Assembly (NCBI GenBank): GCA_016932715.1
Contig: JAFGCG010000077.1
Span: 1 to 47,348, forward strand
Direction of reading: 5' to 3'
Length of the DNA stretch: 47,348 nt
DNA from: Anaerolineales bacterium
GTDB taxonomy: Bacteria > Chloroflexota > Anaerolineae > Anaerolineales > Villigracilaceae
The notes beneath the pieces are model-generated. The model saw only the letters and a program-made list of their open reading frames with translations. It did not search any database and was not told the DNA's origin. Of this stretch, positions 8,536 through 19,505 are shown piece by piece. Within the stretch, counting starts at the first letter, position 1; each line of letters begins with the position of its first letter. The position numbers and the translations under genes were made by a program.

Positions 8536-9663
8536 CTATCTGCATGTGGCTTGAATGGCTTCCGCGACCTTCTCTGTCAGCATGGCTTCGCCTTCCGGCG
8601 TGAGATGAACGCCACTGTTCGTGAACTCCTGCATGGGGGCGAGATCCCAAAAGTCGAAATAGTTCCATTCATATTTTGCGCTGCGCTCGAGGAGCAGTTT
8701 GCGATACTCGTCGTACGCCCAGCGCGGGTAGAAAAAATTATAGCGAATATCGCTGTTGGCACCATTGCTGATCAATATCGGTTCGTTGACCAGAAGCGTT
8801 GGAACAGACGCGGCGGACAGGCCTGCCTCCAGCACATCGAATGCCAGCGCCTCCGCAAAGGAAGGGAGATCCGCGGGGGTGAGTCCATGAAACTCATCGC
8901 TCGGCTCGAGATCGATCTGGGCACGCACATAGTTTTCCGGATAAACCTGGTCGATCCCTGTGGATGCCCACAACGTGCCGTACAGCTGCAGGCGCAGGTG
9001 ATCGGCGATTGCCCGCCTCTGCCCCACGAACGTCTGGTCCCATTTCGACAGGTCGACCAGCTCCGGATCATTCGGGTCGGCAGAGAGCTGGTAGCGCCCG
9101 ATCAGCTCCCGGGCGCGCGCGGCGTTGTTGGCAACGAGGGGCGAGGTCAGCTGTCTCTCCTGCGGGAACGATTCGAGCGTCGTGAGCCAGATGATCATGT
9201 CGGGCTGGTATTGAAGGGCATGATCCAGTAGCATCAATTCCTTGAGGAGGGACAGGGTCGGGTAACCGAGGTTGTACGCACGAACCGTTTTGCCGCAGGC
9301 CTCGAGCGCATTGGCATTCAACTGCCCGGCAAGGGTTTCCTCGGGCTCGAGCAGTGTACCCCACACAGATGAATCGCCGATGAGCAAAACGCGATACTCA
9401 CCTGGAGCCTTTTCCCTTCCCGCAATGACGTGCGAGGCGAACATGGCATCGACATCAAAAAGACTCACGCTGTAGGACTCGGGAACTTCACCATACGGTA
9501 AACGCTCCCGCCCGGGAAGGAGGGAGTTATACAGGGAGAATTTACCAAAAGGAATATTTTGCAGAAACAGGAACGCAAAATTGAACAACGCAAAGAGCAG
9601 GGTTGCTTTCAGGAGAACTGCAAAAAGGCGAATGCGAGGGGTGGTTGGGTCCATAATTTCCAT
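8536..9663 (-). CDS. Membrane-anchored SGNH protein, partner of the MBOAT acyltransferase
   Basis: A 375-residue protein with one N-terminal helix (about 13-35) and an extracytoplasmic SGNH-like domain. Block I is VLLIGDSSVWG with Ser98 as candidate nucleophile. Block V reads NSGVHLTPEG: the His is present but the Asp three residues before it is Ser. SGNH proteins next to MBOAT genes (compare AlgJ/AlgX or PatB) finish O-acetyl transfer to glycans in the wall or periplasm. An ATG 9 nt further in is an equally possible start, and neither has a clear ribosome binding site. It follows the MBOAT gene after a 56-nt repeat-containing gap. Confidence 0.75.
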   Translation of the reverse strand: MEIMDPTTPRIRLFAVLLKATLLFALFNFAFLFLQNIPFGKFSLYNSLLPGRERLPYGEVPESYSVSLFDVDAMFASHVIAGREKAPGEYRVLLIGDSSVWGTLLEPEETLAGQLNANALEACGKTVRAYNLGYPTLSLLKELMLLDHALQYQPDMIIWLTTLESFPQERQLTSPLVANNAARARELIGRYQLSADPNDPELVDLSKWDQTFVGQRRAIADHLRLQLYGTLWASTGIDQVYPENYVRAQIDLEPSDEFHGLTPADLPSFAEALAFDVLEAGLSAASVPTLLVNEPILISNGANSDIRYNFFYPRWAYDEYRKLLLERSAKYEWNYFDFWDLAPMQEFTNSGVHLTPEGEAMLTEKVAEAIQATCR

Positions 9664-9680
9664 CGCGCGGAGTACGGCGC

Positions 9681-9730
9681 CTCGACTTTGGGTCTCGACG
9701 GAATGTCTCGACCCTCCGCTCAGCGCGAGG
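9681..9730. repeat. REP-like intergenic repeat at the MBOAT/SGNH junction
   Basis: GTCTCGAC occurs twice (about 9691 and 9705), followed by CCTCCGCTCAGCGCGAGG. This resembles CTTCGACTCCGCTCAG-type repeats of environmental genomes. It covers the MBOAT stop codon, so the last residues (VYSSR) may be repeat-derived. Confidence 0.4.
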
Positions 9731-11213
9731 AGTACACACCAAATAATTTCAAAATCACCTGCCAGGACAGCCCTGGCTCACTGAGCGCGAAGAAGACCCA
9801 GCCGAGTGCAACGAAATGAAACGTCACGATGACGCCGCCGACCTGTAGCACGGATTGAAGCCGGCTGTTTTGCTGCAGGTTCGGATAGTGGGTGCGGATA
9901 AAGTCGCTCCAGCGATTCTGGAGGAAGAGGCCAATTCCGTGCCAGAGCCCCCAAATGATAAAGTTGAGGGTGATCCCGTGCCACAAACCGATCAGTAACA
10001 TGGTCGCCGCCTGACCGATCAGGATCATCGTCCAGGCGGGGATCCTTTTGAACCGGCGTATCCAGCGATTGAACGGATTAAAGAAGTAGTTGCGGATCCA
10101 CTGCGTCAGCGTCATATGCCAGCTGTTCCAGAACTGGGTAATGTTGGGCTTGAGGTAGGGCGCGGCGAAATTTTCAGGGAGTTTGATGCCAGCCAGGCGG
10201 GCAATACCGACGGCAATGTCGGTGTAGCCGCTGAAGTCGAAGTAGATCTGGAAGGTATAGGCGTAGAGGATCACCCACATCCAGCCCGAGCCGCGGACCT
10301 GCGTGGCGAGTAGATCGTTCAATGCGATCAACGCCAGGGTGTCTGCGATCACGAACTTCTTGAACAGGCCGGCGAAAATGCGAATGCCTGCCGCAAGCGT
10401 GTCATCCTGGGTGAGGGCAAAATCCTTTCGCAGGTCCCCAGCAAAGCGTTCGGCGCGGTCGATGGGACCAGCCGCCAGCGAGGGGAAGAAGACCACATAC
10501 GTCCCGAACTCCGCCAGCGACAGCGGGGGCAGGCGGCCAGCCTGTTTGTCGCGCAAAACATGGATGAGACGAAAGGCGATGTACGAAAAGCCCAGCCAGC
10601 GCAAGTCGGTGGAGGCGGCATTTTCAAGCGAACGGTTCGTCAGGGTGCGGAAGAAGATGCTGGTTTGCAGGGAGAGCGCAGGAGTCTTGAGAACAATTAG
10701 GACGAGGATCAGGAAAACGATGAGCGCGGAGAGCACCCAGAGCAAACGGCGTGACAGCCAGCTGGTCAATGCGATGGCAATTGCCAGGGCAATGACAAAG
10801 ACCAAAAAGATGATGAAGCGCGGCGGCGGCGCGGCGGTGAAAATCGGTTCCGGGAGGAAGTAGCGGGAAAGAGCGATCAGGGCGGGCAGACCCACGATCA
10901 GCAGCAGTGCGATTGAATTTTGAGGGGAACGCCACCACGGCTCGGCAGGCGCATCCGCCTGCGCGGGCGCTCCGCCGGAGGAGGTAATGAACCAGGTTAA
11001 GACGACCAGTGCCAGGGTGAGAGAGGGAAGCCAGAAATCAAACGAACGTAAGGGAACGAGAGGCTGGAACCAATAGACCGCCAAGATGCTGAACGCGAGC
11101 AGGAGGTACGTGCGCGCGGTCTGCGCGAAACGCGTCCGCAGGACCGCTGCGCCTGTCAGTGCGCCGATCAGCAACGAGGTCAGGATGGAAGCGCCGACTT
11201 GAAGGAGTCCCAT
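9720..11213 (-). CDS. MBOAT-family O-acyltransferase (AlgI/DltB-like)
   Basis: A polytopic membrane protein of 497 residues with about 11-12 hydrophobic segments. The MBOAT core is clear: PSLAAGPIDRAERF, FDFSGYTDIAVGIARLAGIKLPENF, FWNSWHMTLTQWIRNYFFNP and LLIGLWHGITLNFIIWGLWHG, which includes the conserved His residues. Such proteins pass acyl groups, usually acetyl, across the membrane to an SGNH partner that modifies an exported polysaccharide or wall glycan. The downstream SGNH gene supports this. The glycan is not identifiable from the window. Confidence 0.92.
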   Translation of the reverse strand: MGLLQVGASILTSLLIGALTGAAVLRTRFAQTARTYLLLAFSILAVYWFQPLVPLRSFDFWLPSLTLALVVLTWFITSSGGAPAQADAPAEPWWRSPQNSIALLLIVGLPALIALSRYFLPEPIFTAAPPPRFIIFLVFVIALAIAIALTSWLSRRLLWVLSALIVFLILVLIVLKTPALSLQTSIFFRTLTNRSLENAASTDLRWLGFSYIAFRLIHVLRDKQAGRLPPLSLAEFGTYVVFFPSLAAGPIDRAERFAGDLRKDFALTQDDTLAAGIRIFAGLFKKFVIADTLALIALNDLLATQVRGSGWMWVILYAYTFQIYFDFSGYTDIAVGIARLAGIKLPENFAAPYLKPNITQFWNSWHMTLTQWIRNYFFNPFNRWIRRFKRIPAWTMILIGQAATMLLIGLWHGITLNFIIWGLWHGIGLFLQNRWSDFIRTHYPNLQQNSRLQSVLQVGGVIVTFHFVALGWVFFALSEPGLSWQVILKLFGVYSSR

Positions 11214-11269
11214 TCATCGATCCTGAAATGCCGGGATGGGACTGCGATCCAACGAGGCGATTAGTTGGA

Positions 11270-11662
11270 TTAGCGGACGCCGCATACCAGCCATTCGCCA
11301 CCTTCCTGGACAACCTGGTAGGTCCGCACGGAAAGGTCAAGTTCCTGGTCTTCGTCGTTGTACGTGGCGACGATGTCCCCCTGGCAAAGCACGAGGGCAG
11401 TCTCGCCATCTGTGCCGGTTTGTTCGCAGGTAAGGCCCTCGAGCCGCGCAGTGACCGCCTGGAACGAGTCGAGTTCGAGCAGCGCCTCATCTTCCCATTC
11501 CCCGCAGGAAAGCGTTGAAAGACGGGTTTCATCCTTGGCGACCAGTGCCTTGAGGTAATCTTCCACTGCTTTTGCAGATGCATTCTCGTTACCCGATGCA
11601 CATGCTGTCAGTATTAATGTAGAGACGATTGTTACGAGAACGATCAGGAAAATCTTACGCAC
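11270..11662 (-). CDS. Small lipoprotein, unknown function
   Basis: 130 residues. Signal peptide with lipobox LTAC (Cys21), then a single small domain: KAVEDYLKALVAKDETRLSTL is a helix typical of NTF2/DUF4878-like folds, and it ends in a strand reading YQVVQEGGEWLVCGV. Such domains often bind small ligands or act as spacers in secreted proteins. It is the first gene of the probable MBOAT/SGNH operon, 56 nt upstream of the MBOAT gene. The family call is tentative. Confidence 0.6.
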   Translation of the reverse strand: MRKIFLIVLVTIVSTLILTACASGNENASAKAVEDYLKALVAKDETRLSTLSCGEWEDEALLELDSFQAVTARLEGLTCEQTGTDGETALVLCQGDIVATYNDEDQELDLSVRTYQVVQEGGEWLVCGVR

Positions 11663-11738
11663 GAAAACCTCCGGTTTGAAGAGTCCGAAGGGTGATTATA
11701 TTCGCAGCAATATGATTGCGCAAGCAAGGGAAATGAGC

Positions 11739-11770
11739 AGCGCCAGGCTATGTTCCTGGCGTTGCCTTTT
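11739..11770. terminator. Inverted repeat, possible terminator
   Basis: AGCGCCAGG (11739-11747) pairs with CCTGGCGTT (11755-11763) around a 7-nt loop. A TTTTT run follows 4 nt later on the plus strand. The adjacent genes are all on the minus strand, where the downstream side is less T-rich, so termination of the phosphatase transcript is possible but not clear. Confidence 0.4.
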
Positions 11771-11795
11771 TCTGCAAGAAGCTTTCTGATGATTG

Positions 11796-13331
11796 CTAAT
11801 GACACTCCGCGCTTCCGCGATCCGTGAAGGTGCTCCCGGCAGCAGGCACGAACTCCCAGTCATAGCCGGTGGGCCGCAGGGTCAACTTCAATACGCCGTA
11901 ACTGGTATTATCCCGAACTTCACTGGCAGGCAGGATAGTGTCGAAGCCATAGAGATTCTTGCCGCCTGTCCCGATCACAAATTCACGCATTCCCAGCGGA
12001 TCTGCCCCCCCGGCTGCGTTCATCGGCGCGAAGCGCTCGTAGCTGTGTTCATGCCCGTTGAGCACCAGTTCTGCACCAGCCTCATAAAAGATTTGCCACA
12101 GCGTCTGGTACTTTGTATCGCTGCCATGATGTTCTCCTGACGACCAGCGCGGTTGATGCCAGTAGGCGAGGATGCACTGGCGCGGGTTGGCGCTGAGATC
12201 GGACTGCAGCCATGTCACTTGCGGGCTGCCCTCTGCGACATCGATCTCCGAATTCAAGGCATAGATGCGCCAGCTGCCAAGGTCATAGGCGTAGTAGGAA
12301 GGAACGGTGTTGAAATACTGGAAATAACCGGCTGCACCGGAGGTGCGATAGTCATGGTTGCCGGGGATCGGCCGGGTTCGATCTTTATGCCGGCCCCAGG
12401 TTGGGTCATAGCATTCAGCAAACTGCTCGGCTGTACCGCTGGAATAGACGTTGTCGCCTGTTGTAAACACGGTGCCGGGAATCGCGTCCAGCAGCCGGGC
12501 TGTCAGTTCATCGTTATCATTATCACAGTCGGATATATCGCCCGCCCCGACGAAAGTTACATTGTCAGCCGCCAGCGTTGGAGTTGGCGTTGTGGTCGAG
12601 CCATCGGCGAGGGTGATGACCAATTGAGGCGGCTGGCTGCCCTGGCGGGAGGAAAAGGTCGCCGCGTCGCTGCTGTCTATGGCAAGCACAAAACTGAATG
12701 TTCCATCCGCTCTTACAAAGGCAGTGACATCATATTCCACCCAGGTGTCTGTATCAACGCTGCCTGTGCTGGCGAGCGGACCGCTGATACGACCTGGACG
12801 TGTTTCCCAGGTAATTTCGGACTCGCTCCAGGCAGTATCGGTCCCAAAGACAGAGGGTCCATGCTTTGATGCGTTGGTTGTAGCGTACACACGTAACCGG
12901 GCGCTCTGGACATTGCCGGAGATCCCTGTGACCGTGAAACGGATAAAACTCTCCACATCCGGATCATTCGCTCCATCCACCTGTAAATACGTCGTCTTTC
13001 CATAATTCTTGCTGGGGTTCGCCTCACTCACCTGCGCATCGGCGTCTGCAATGAAAGTGAGTGAGGAGCCTGATATCTGCGTGTTCGTGGGCGTTGGGGA
13101 CGAGACAGAGGCTTCGTTTGTGGAGGTGGCTGCCAAGGTTGCCGCTGTCGTGAGGTTCGATTCGGGCGTTGAGGTGGGAATCACTGCCGTAGAAGAAGTA
13201 ACGGGGATCGGCGGAGCACAAGCCGCCAAAGGCGAGACCGTAACGATCAGGAAAAAAGTGAATCCGATGCGGAAAGCTGTTTTTACTACCCACATATCCA
13301 TGTGCTTTAACCGTTTACCGCGAATATCCAT
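11796..13331 (-). CDS. Secreted metallophosphatase with N-terminal DNRLRE (CBM96-like) domain
   Basis: 511 residues. Signal sequence with a lipobox-like LAAC, a Ser/Thr-rich linker, then a DNRLRE-type beta domain (SLTFIADADAQVSEANPSKN through the TAWSESEITWETRP motif) at about 90-245. A calcineurin-like phosphoesterase domain covers about 255-500, with metal-binding motifs GDISDCD, TTGDNVY, PGNHDY, and NGHEHSYER near the end, as in purple-acid-phosphatase-like enzymes. The ATG at 13331 is preceded by TTTGGAGGACTC. Likely a surface phosphatase that uses DNRLRE for carbohydrate or scaffold binding. Substrate unknown. Confidence 0.87.
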   Translation of the reverse strand: MDIRGKRLKHMDMWVVKTAFRIGFTFFLIVTVSPLAACAPPIPVTSSTAVIPTSTPESNLTTAATLAATSTNEASVSSPTPTNTQISGSSLTFIADADAQVSEANPSKNYGKTTYLQVDGANDPDVESFIRFTVTGISGNVQSARLRVYATTNASKHGPSVFGTDTAWSESEITWETRPGRISGPLASTGSVDTDTWVEYDVTAFVRADGTFSFVLAIDSSDAATFSSRQGSQPPQLVITLADGSTTTPTPTLAADNVTFVGAGDISDCDNDNDELTARLLDAIPGTVFTTGDNVYSSGTAEQFAECYDPTWGRHKDRTRPIPGNHDYRTSGAAGYFQYFNTVPSYYAYDLGSWRIYALNSEIDVAEGSPQVTWLQSDLSANPRQCILAYWHQPRWSSGEHHGSDTKYQTLWQIFYEAGAELVLNGHEHSYERFAPMNAAGGADPLGMREFVIGTGGKNLYGFDTILPASEVRDNTSYGVLKLTLRPTGYDWEFVPAAGSTFTDRGSAECH

Positions 13332-13466
13332 GAGTCCTCCAAACGCTGTAATTTATAAAGTCAACACAATCCAATACGGGGCGGCAGCGGCGTTGACAGT
13401 AAGCATGACGCAACCAGGGTCGATAAAGTTACTTTTGGAATTCTGTGAAAATGAAAGGGAGGCGAT

Positions 13467-14234
13467 TCATCCATGTACAAAATAAATGATGGAGATCAAG
13501 ACACCAATTGCCACGACGGTCCAGCGCAGCGTGGAGGGTTTGATGCGGCCCGCCAGCCGCCCACCCAGCGTCCCGCCGATCAATGCACCGATTGCCATCA
13601 CCAGCGCGGCGGCCCAAACGACCTGCCCTGAAAACAGGAAGAAAATTGCCGCAGCCACATTGACGGTGAACGCAACCGCCTGCTTGAGCGCGTTGAGGCG
13701 CGTCAGGGTATCTTCGAGGGTCAGCCCCAAGGCCGATAGAACGATCACGCTCAAGCCGGCGCCGAAGTAGCCTCCATAGATGGATGCCAAGCCGACAGGC
13801 AGCCACGCCAGCTTTTCCATCCCTGACCCCGAGTGACTCTCACCCAACCTGCGCACCAGCCACGCCCGGACGGGCTCCTGGATTGCCAGCAATACCGAAG
13901 CAAGCAGGATGAGATATGGGACCAGTTCCCTGAATAAGCGTTCTCCCGTCCGCAGCAGCAGGAAACCGCCGATCACGCCGCCGAGGATGCTGGCTGGCAC
14001 CACGATCCACAGGCGGCTCTTTTGACCGCGCAGATCGTTCCACTGGGCGAGAGTCCCACCGAAATAGCCGGGACAAAGCGCCACTGTATTCGTCACATTT
14101 GCAGCGACGGCCGGGACTCCTAAAAAGGTCAGCATGGGAAAGGTAATCAGTGTCCCGCCTCCAGCCAGGGCATTCACCGCGCCCGCTGCCAGGGCAGCAA
14201 TTCCAATAAGTACGAATTCGATTCCACTCAGCAT
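13467..14234 (-). CDS. TauE/SafE-family sulfite/organic-anion exporter
   Basis: 255 residues, about eight transmembrane helices, with two family repeats: [20 protein letters not shown] at the N-terminus and the [20 protein letters not shown] segment in the middle. These match PF01925 permeases, which export sulfite or sulfoacetate-like anions or take up C1/C2 sulfur compounds. There is no sulfur-metabolism gene nearby to refine the substrate. It is transcribed divergently from the valS leader. Confidence 0.9.
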   Translation of the reverse strand: MLSGIEFVLIGIAALAAGAVNALAGGGTLITFPMLTFLGVPAVAANVTNTVALCPGYFGGTLAQWNDLRGQKSRLWIVVPASILGGVIGGFLLLRTGERLFRELVPYLILLASVLLAIQEPVRAWLVRRLGESHSGSGMEKLAWLPVGLASIYGGYFGAGLSVIVLSALGLTLEDTLTRLNALKQAVAFTVNVAAAIFFLFSGQVVWAAALVMAIGALIGGTLGGRLAGRIKPSTLRWTVVAIGVLISIIYFVHG

Positions 14235-14258
14235 ATTCTAACCAGATCCCTTTCGGAT

Positions 14259-14287
14259 ATTATCTTGTTTCAGATAAAGCAGGGCAA
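14259..14287 (-). promoter_or_regulatory. Probable promoter of the TauE/SafE gene
   Basis: Minus strand: -35 TTGCCC (14282-14287), 17 nt, -10 GATAAT (14259-14264), about 24 nt before the ATG at 14234. Confidence 0.45.
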
Positions 14288-14350
14288 GTATAACAAACGT
14301 TCGTCGAATGATAGTCGAACCAGTCTTCATATTCCAACAAATTCCTTCCA

Positions 14351-14379
14351 TTGACGCGCCCTGCTTCACCGCGTATAAT
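14351..14379 (+). promoter_or_regulatory. valS promoter
   Basis: -35 TTGACG (14351-14356), a 17-nt spacer, and a perfect -10 TATAAT (14374-14379). Transcription should begin at about 14386, just at the first base pairs of T-box stem I. Confidence 0.75.
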
Positions 14380-14386
14380 CTCCGTC

Positions 14387-14713
14387 ATTCAGAAGGAGTA
14401 AGCGCCGCGAGGCCTGATAGAGAAGGATGCACCTGGTGAAAGCGTCCGCAGGAAGACCGCGCCGAAGTCGTCTGAATTATTGCTGAAGAAACCCACTGAT
14501 TACTGATTACTGATTACTGAACACTGATCACTGGACAGTAGACCAGCACGGGATTGCCCGTTACAGCATAGGCTGATGATCGTCAGCTACAGAGTGCGCT
14601 GATAAGAAACCTTAGTGACCCTTCGTGTCCTTTGTGGTGAGAAATCAGCGAATTGAGGTGGTACCGCGGCACGCTTGTCGTCCTCATCCTGGACGAGGCG
14701 TGTTTTTGTTTTT
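14387..14713 (+). promoter_or_regulatory. T-box riboswitch, valine specifier GUC, with terminator
   Basis: Stem I is closed by ATTCAGA pairing with TCTGAAT. The specifier loop shows the S-turn pair AGUA (5' side) and GAA (3' side, 14464-14466), followed by GUC at 14467-14469 and a purine. GUC is a valine codon. Distal stem pairs CCUG/CAGG and GGAUGC/GCGUCC are visible. The T-box sequence AGGTGGTACCGCG is at 14656-14668. The competing terminator (stem 14670-14702 with a 2-nt bulge) is followed by TTTTTGTTTTT. Uncharged tRNA-Val should stabilise the antiterminator and allow valS transcription. The middle section carries dispersed-repeat sequence. Confidence 0.93.
14494..14534. repeat. Heptamer-period repeat, ACTGATT type
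   Basis: CTGATTA recurs at 7-nt spacing about four times, then CTGAACACTGATCACTGG. It lies within the T-box leader between stem I and the antiterminator. The same words occur at 23746-23782 and 35768-35835. Confidence 0.75.
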
Positions 14714-14721
14714 AGATATTC

Positions 14722-14761
14722 GAGAACAGAGACTAGAGACTGGTCTCAAATCTCTGTTCTC
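14722..14761. repeat. Heptamer-period repeat, GAGAACA type, forming a long hairpin
   Basis: GAGAACAGAGACTAGAGACT has a 7-nt period. GAGAACAGAGA (14722-14732) and TCTCTGTTCTC (14751-14761) are perfect inverted arms, and GAGAC/GTCTC extends the pairing inside. It lies between the T-box terminator and the valS ribosome binding site. A similar sequence lies inside holB. Confidence 0.7.
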
Positions 14762-14785
14762 TACTCTCTCCGCAAAGGAGCACGA

Positions 14786-17509
<2,724 letters not shown>

Positions 17510-17513
17510 TACA

Positions 17514-17545
17514 ATGATGGTGACAAGGTCTCTTGTCGCCGTCAT
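17514..17545. repeat. Hairpin after valS
   Basis: ATGATGGTGACAAG and CTTGTCGCCGTCAT pair at 12 of 14 positions, plus G-T pairs, around GTCT. It lies 5 nt after the valS stop. The following TGTTTG is a poor U-tract, so it may be a weak terminator or processing site. Confidence 0.4.
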
Positions 17546-17564
17546 TGTTTGTGGAGGAAATCGC

Positions 17565-17822
17565 ATGGCACAAACTCAACCTGTTCAATACGCTCCTTGT
17601 CCCAATTGTGGTAACACCAACGTGAAAAAGATCAATTACACATGGTGGGGTGGCATATTGGGGCCTGCAATACTCACACACGTGAAATGCAATAACTGCG
17701 GTACCCAGTACAACGGCAAAACTGGCAAGTCCAATACTGTCGCCATCATCCTTCTTTTTGTGATTGGCCTGATCATCGGTCTCTGTCTCTATGCTGGGTT
17801 CGTGTACCTGACAGGCTCATAA
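17565..17822 (+). CDS. Small zinc-ribbon membrane protein, unknown function
   Basis: 85 residues. A Cys4 zinc ribbon (CPNCGN at about 12-17 and CNNCGT at about 43-48) is followed by one transmembrane helix near the C-terminus (VAIILLFVIGLIIGLCLYAG). The ATG at 17565 is preceded by GGAGG at the right distance, so the in-frame upstream codons are left out. Proteins of this shape are common and mostly uncharacterised. No neighbour suggests a role. Confidence 0.65.
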   Translation: MAQTQPVQYAPCPNCGNTNVKKINYTWWGGILGPAILTHVKCNNCGTQYNGKTGKSNTVAIILLFVIGLIIGLCLYAGFVYLTGS

Positions 17823-18061
17823 CAGGTAGCAGGCAGGTTGTATTTTCCATCTGGGAAGTGGGTAGGTGAACCACATTCTGTGAGAAAACCGAACATCTCG
17901 TGAGACAAATGAGACGTTCAGACTGTCTGAAACCGTGATATTTTGGGGGACAGAGAACTGTGACAAAATTCACAGAATTAGAGATATTTGTCATTTGACG
18001 CAAGGCACAGCTTGGGTTACTTTTATAGCCGCAGTAATAAATTTTCGAAGGAGTAACAACC

Positions 18062-18256
18062 ATGTCAATGAAGATCACCGAAGACTGCATCGCCTGCGGC
18101 GCATGCGTGCCTGAATGCCCGACCGAATCCATTAGCGAAGGCGATGGCATTCTCTATGTAATCGACCAGGCCACCTGCGTCGAATGCGAGGGCCATTTCG
18201 ATTCGCCCAAGTGCGTCAGTGTTTGCCCTGTCGATTGCATCGTCAAAGCAGACTAA
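18062..18256 (+). CDS. 2[4Fe-4S] ferredoxin
   Basis: 64-residue low-potential electron carrier. The first motif [12 protein letters not shown] supplies Cys 9, 12, 15 and 19. The second motif has Cys 39, 42, 51 and 55 with eight residues between Cys42 and Cys51 (EGHFDSPK), the longer loop seen in Allochromatium-type ferredoxins. A GAAGGAG site precedes the ATG. It lies between the zinc-ribbon gene and the FMN riboswitch and is probably transcribed alone. Confidence 0.93.
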   Translation: MSMKITEDCIACGACVPECPTESISEGDGILYVIDQATCVECEGHFDSPKCVSVCPVDCIVKAD

Positions 18257-18295
18257 GATACGGAGTGCCCGATAGGGTATAATCTCGACAACCAA

Positions 18296-18512
18296 ATAGG
18301 AACCTTCGGGGCAGGGTGCCACGTGCGCTGCCGATTTGCTAAGCAAATCGAGTGCAGGTGAATTCCCGATCGGTGGTACAGCCCACGAGCGTATGGAGTG
18401 CAGGACTGCCCGAAAGGGCGTGCTCCTGCAAACGGCAAGCCGTTTGACTCCAGAGCATGACCCGGTGAAACTCCGAGGCCGACAGTAATAGTCTGGATGG
18501 AAGAAGGATGCA
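18296..18512 (+). promoter_or_regulatory. FMN riboswitch (RFN element)
   Basis: Conserved RFN blocks appear in order: AGGAACCTTCGGGGCAGGGT (18298-18317), GAATTCCCGATCGGTGGTAC, GCCCACGAGC, GACCCGGTGAAACTCC, GCCGACAGTAATAGTC and GGATGGAAGAAGGATG (to 18510). One variable arm holds a 19-nt palindrome around GATTTGCTAAGCAAATC, and another pairs AAACGGC with GCCGTTT. A TATAAT at 18278-18283 may be its -10 box. FMN binding should favour the terminator at 18540. Confidence 0.95.
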
Positions 18513-18539
18513 GGCTCACGCGAGTCTGATTCAAGTTAA

Positions 18540-18576
18540 GTCCCCGAAAACGCAGTTTGTTTTCGGGACTTTTTTT
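18540..18576 (+). terminator. Regulated intrinsic terminator of the FMN riboswitch
   Basis: GTCCCCGAAAAC (18540-18551) pairs with GTTTTCGGGAC (18559-18569) with one bulged C, followed by seven T residues. It ends 114 nt before ribX. Confidence 0.88.
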
Positions 18577-18690
18577 CGAATCGTGCGTGAGCATCAGCCA
18601 ACGCTCGCTTCGCGTCCGCGCCCAGTAGGTTTCCCCTGCGAGGCGTTTTTGTTTGCCACGCACCGCCGAGGACGGCGGTTTGAGCATATT

Positions 18691-19476
18691 ATGAACCCAA
18701 ATCTTGTTCGGACTCTTTCACGCAATGGCTCACGCAACTGGCTTGGATTGATTTCCATTGTCCTGGGCCTTTTCGTCTGGCATCTGATTGCGCGCTACGC
18801 TGGATTACCAAATTTCATCCTGCCCTCGCCTCTCAGTGTCTGGACGCGTTTCCTCAAGGCACTCGGCGATGGAAGCCTGCTCTATCACACAGGCATCACG
18901 CTCCTTGAAATTGTGTTGGGGCTGCTGGCTGGAGCGATCACCGCGACCCTTGTGGGGTACGTCCTGGCGAAATCGCGTCCGCTGGAAAGAGTCCTGTCGC
19001 CGTACATCGTGGCGAGCCAGGCAATTCCCATTATTGCGATTGCGCCCCTGCTAATCATCTGGCTGGGAGGCGGGATCCTCTCCAAAGTGGTCATCTGTGC
19101 CTTGATCGTCTTCTTCCCGGTGCTGGTGAATACGATCGTGGGCGTGCGGGCCGTGCCGACGGTGTTGTACGATTTGATGAATTCCATCCATGCCTCGCGC
19201 GCCCAGATTTTGTGGAAGGTGGAAGTACCAGCCTCCCTGCCGGTCTTCCTCGGCGGCTTGCGCGTGGGCGCGACGCTCTCCGTGATCGGCGCGATTGTCG
19301 GGGAGCTGGTGGATGCGGAGGAAGGGCTCGGCTTTCTGCTGCAGGTGGGAGATTTTCAATACGATACGCCGATGGTCTTTGTTGCCGTGTTTATGCTGAT
19401 CGTACTGGCATTGATGCTGTATGGAATTGTGATCCTGCTCGAAAAAAGATTTTTGAAATGGCAGGAAAAAATTTAG
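18691..19476 (+). CDS. ribX: Riboflavin-type ABC transporter permease (RibX)
   Basis: 261-residue inner-membrane permease of the SsuC/TauC/ThiX class (BPD_transp_1) with about six helices. The EAA loop is near residues 180-205 (EVPASLPVFLGGLRVGATLS). The first suitable ATG after the riboswitch is 18691. No strong ribosome binding site is visible. The FMN riboswitch upstream and the NMT1/THI5-like binding protein 29 nt downstream match RibXY, an ABC system for riboflavin uptake predicted in Chloroflexi. By homology alone it could also be a pyrimidine or sulfonate importer. The riboswitch decides for a flavin. Confidence 0.85.
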   Translation: MNPNLVRTLSRNGSRNWLGLISIVLGLFVWHLIARYAGLPNFILPSPLSVWTRFLKALGDGSLLYHTGITLLEIVLGLLAGAITATLVGYVLAKSRPLERVLSPYIVASQAIPIIAIAPLLIIWLGGGILSKVVICALIVFFPVLVNTIVGVRAVPTVLYDLMNSIHASRAQILWKVEVPASLPVFLGGLRVGATLSVIGAIVGELVDAEEGLGFLLQVGDFQYDTPMVFVAVFMLIVLALMLYGIVILLEKRFLKWQEKI

Positions 19477-19489
19477 GACCTCACAGGTC
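19477..19489. repeat. GACCT-CAC-AGGTC palindrome between ribX and ribY
   Basis: A 5-bp inverted repeat with a 3-nt centre starts right after the ribX stop. The longer word GACCTCACAGGTCTT recurs in inverse orientation at 26989-27003 in the maf tail. Confidence 0.45.
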
Positions 19490-19505
19490 TTATAGGAGAT
19501 ACACT

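Noticed and set aside
14470..14472. Second GUC as T-box specifier
   Set aside because: Only the GUC at 14467-14469 directly follows the GAA of the S-turn and precedes a purine. The second GUC begins to pair in the stem base.
14494..14534. Short CRISPR-like array
   Set aside because: The units are 7 nt with no spacers of constant length and no cas genes are present.
17995..18020. Ferredoxin promoter TTGACG with TACTTT
   Set aside because: The -10 match is poor at the proper spacing and no better pair is seen, so it is not annotated.
18253..18687. A 144-codon minus-strand frame over the riboswitch
   Set aside because: It covers the conserved FMN riboswitch and terminator and has low-complexity content, so the RNA element explains the region.
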